33,668 nucleotides of DNA, taken from positions 139,780-173,447 of the forward strand of contig NZ_FOMG01000005.1 in the NCBI RefSeq assembly GCF_900112485.1. Reading direction: 5' to 3'. The stretch is from Clostridium uliginosum. GTDB taxonomy: Bacteria; Bacillota; Clostridia; Clostridiales; Clostridiaceae. The notes under the pieces are model-generated. The model saw nothing but the letters and a program-made list of their open reading frames with translations, did no database searches and was not told where the DNA came from. Position numbers and translations under genes: made by a program. Of the stretch, positions 33,132-33,668 are shown in pieces; position 1 is the stretch's first letter; each line of letters begins with the position of its first letter.

Positions 33132-33292
33132 AAGGCACATGAAAAAAAATAACAAGTCAGTATGCTAGTCTATTTTGCGTCATACTGCGTCAATAAAATC
33201 AGCCCATAGCTTGCTATGCGTTAATTTCATTTCCTTGTCTGACACCAAATATACGTCGCATCTTTGACTTGTTATTTTTTTTCATGTGTCTT
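33132..33292 (+). repeat. Palindromic dispersed element, copy F (161 bp)
   Basis: The best preserved copy. AAGGCACATGAAAAAAAATA-ACAAGTCA at the left is inverted almost exactly at the right (TGACTTGTTATTTTTTTTCA-TGTGTCTT). Inside come TATGCTAGTCTATTTTGCGT and CATACTGCGTCAATAAA, then CATTTCCTTGTCTGACACCA and AATATACGTCGCATC. It lies between the lrgAB terminator and the small gene at 33325. Confidence 0.9.
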
Positions 33293-33324
33293 ATGTTATT
33301 TTTTACTTTTCTTTTTCATATATA

Positions 33325-33462
33325 CTATTTCTTGTTTATTTTTTTATTATTTATATAACTACTGTTTTTCTTATTACTTCTTATTTTTTTAATAGCAAGT
33401 CCAGCACAGTATCCGCCTATTGCTGCAAAAGCTATAGTTATAAAAAGTGTCATATTTCCCAT
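33325..33462 (-). CDS. Small single-span membrane protein (45 residues)
   Basis: This short frame reads MGNMTLFITIAFAAIGGYCA then GLAIKKIRSNKKNSSYINNK and KINKK. A glycine/alanine-rich hydrophobic helix (about 5-23) is followed by a strongly basic tail, so it should insert with the tail in the cytoplasm. A strong ribosome site (AGGGGG, 9 bases before the ATG) supports real translation. I recognise no family. The shape is shared by type I toxin peptides and by small regulatory membrane proteins, and neither is shown. Its transcript would run into repeat copy F. Confidence 0.72.
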   Translation of the reverse strand: MGNMTLFITIAFAAIGGYCAGLAIKKIRSNKKNSSYINNKKINKK

Positions 33463-33624
33463 TTAAAAGTCCCCCTAATAAAATATTTAATTTTTTATTA
33501 TTATGTTTAAAACTTTTATCAGTTAATAGTTTTTGATAATTTTAATATACTTATCTATTTTTTAAATCTCATTTAGGTTGTTGAGTAAACAAAAATTGTA
33601 AAAAATAAATAAGCCATTCCTTTG

Positions 33625-33633
33625 TGATATAAT
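33625..33633 (+). promoter_or_regulatory. Extended -10 promoter pointing off the right edge
   Basis: TGATATAAT combines the extended TG with a perfect TATAAT (33628-33633). No good -35 is present, which is acceptable for extended -10 promoters. Transcription would start near 33640 and lead out of the window. The gene it serves is not visible. Confidence 0.5.
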
Positions 33634-33668
33634 GATTTCGCTAAAAACAACAAATACATCACATAAGG

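Noticed and set aside
6488..33292. Regularly recurring repeats considered as a CRISPR array
   Set aside because: Copies are about 160 bp, scattered between genes kilobases apart and palindromic. There are no short regular spacers and no cas genes.

Overview
The window is low-GC, gene-dense DNA that looks like Clostridium sensu stricto. The evidence is very AT-rich intergenic DNA, strong purine-rich ribosome sites, a PyrK/PyrD class 1B pyrimidine operon, the lipid II amidating pair MurT/GatD, a VanRS-type two-component pair, and a pyruvate formate-lyase gene with Rex-like operators. The species cannot be named from sequence alone. No tRNA, rRNA, CRISPR array, transposase or prophage gene is visible.

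Layout. 1-914 (-): 5' part of pflB, with two Rex-type operator copies upstream. 1613-2995 (+): membrane-anchored deacetylase-like protein. 3047-9255 (-): complete de novo pyrimidine operon pyrB-pyrI-pyrC-pyrF-pyrK-pyrD-pyrE. It is preceded by a consensus promoter and a clear PyrR-type attenuator at 9481-9619, and a second structured stretch lies between attenuator and pyrB. 9626-11601 (-): a beta-lactamase-fold protein lacking the catalytic serine, and a 6-phosphofructokinase with a Lys in the PKTIDND motif. 12521-17455 (-): uppP, a degenerate transglutaminase-like protein, manA and a TPR membrane protein. 17888-20007 (+): murT-gatD. 20318-24634: NodB deacetylase (-), D,D-carboxypeptidase (+), flavin reductase-like protein (+), choline-binding-repeat protein (-), ArsC/Spx-like protein (-). 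25192-27358 (+): response regulator and histidine kinase. 27803-28453 (-): DedA protein. 28993-31758 (+): NMT1/SsuA-type ABC importer. 31979-33053 (+): LrgA/LrgB pair. 33325-33462 (-): a 45-residue membrane peptide gene.

Many genes serve the cell envelope: lipid carrier recycling (UppP), lipid II amidation (MurT/GatD), peptidoglycan trimming (D,D-carboxypeptidase), glycan deacetylation, wall-binding repeats and holin-like LrgAB.

The most striking feature that genes do not explain is a dispersed family of about 160 bp, imperfectly palindromic, MITE- or ERIC-like elements. There are six full-length copies (one expanded to about 283 bp) and four short or partial ones. One copy supplies the stop codon of pyrC. 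The expanded copy carries a second structured repeat family in its core, and that second family also sits alone inside the ABC transporter operon.
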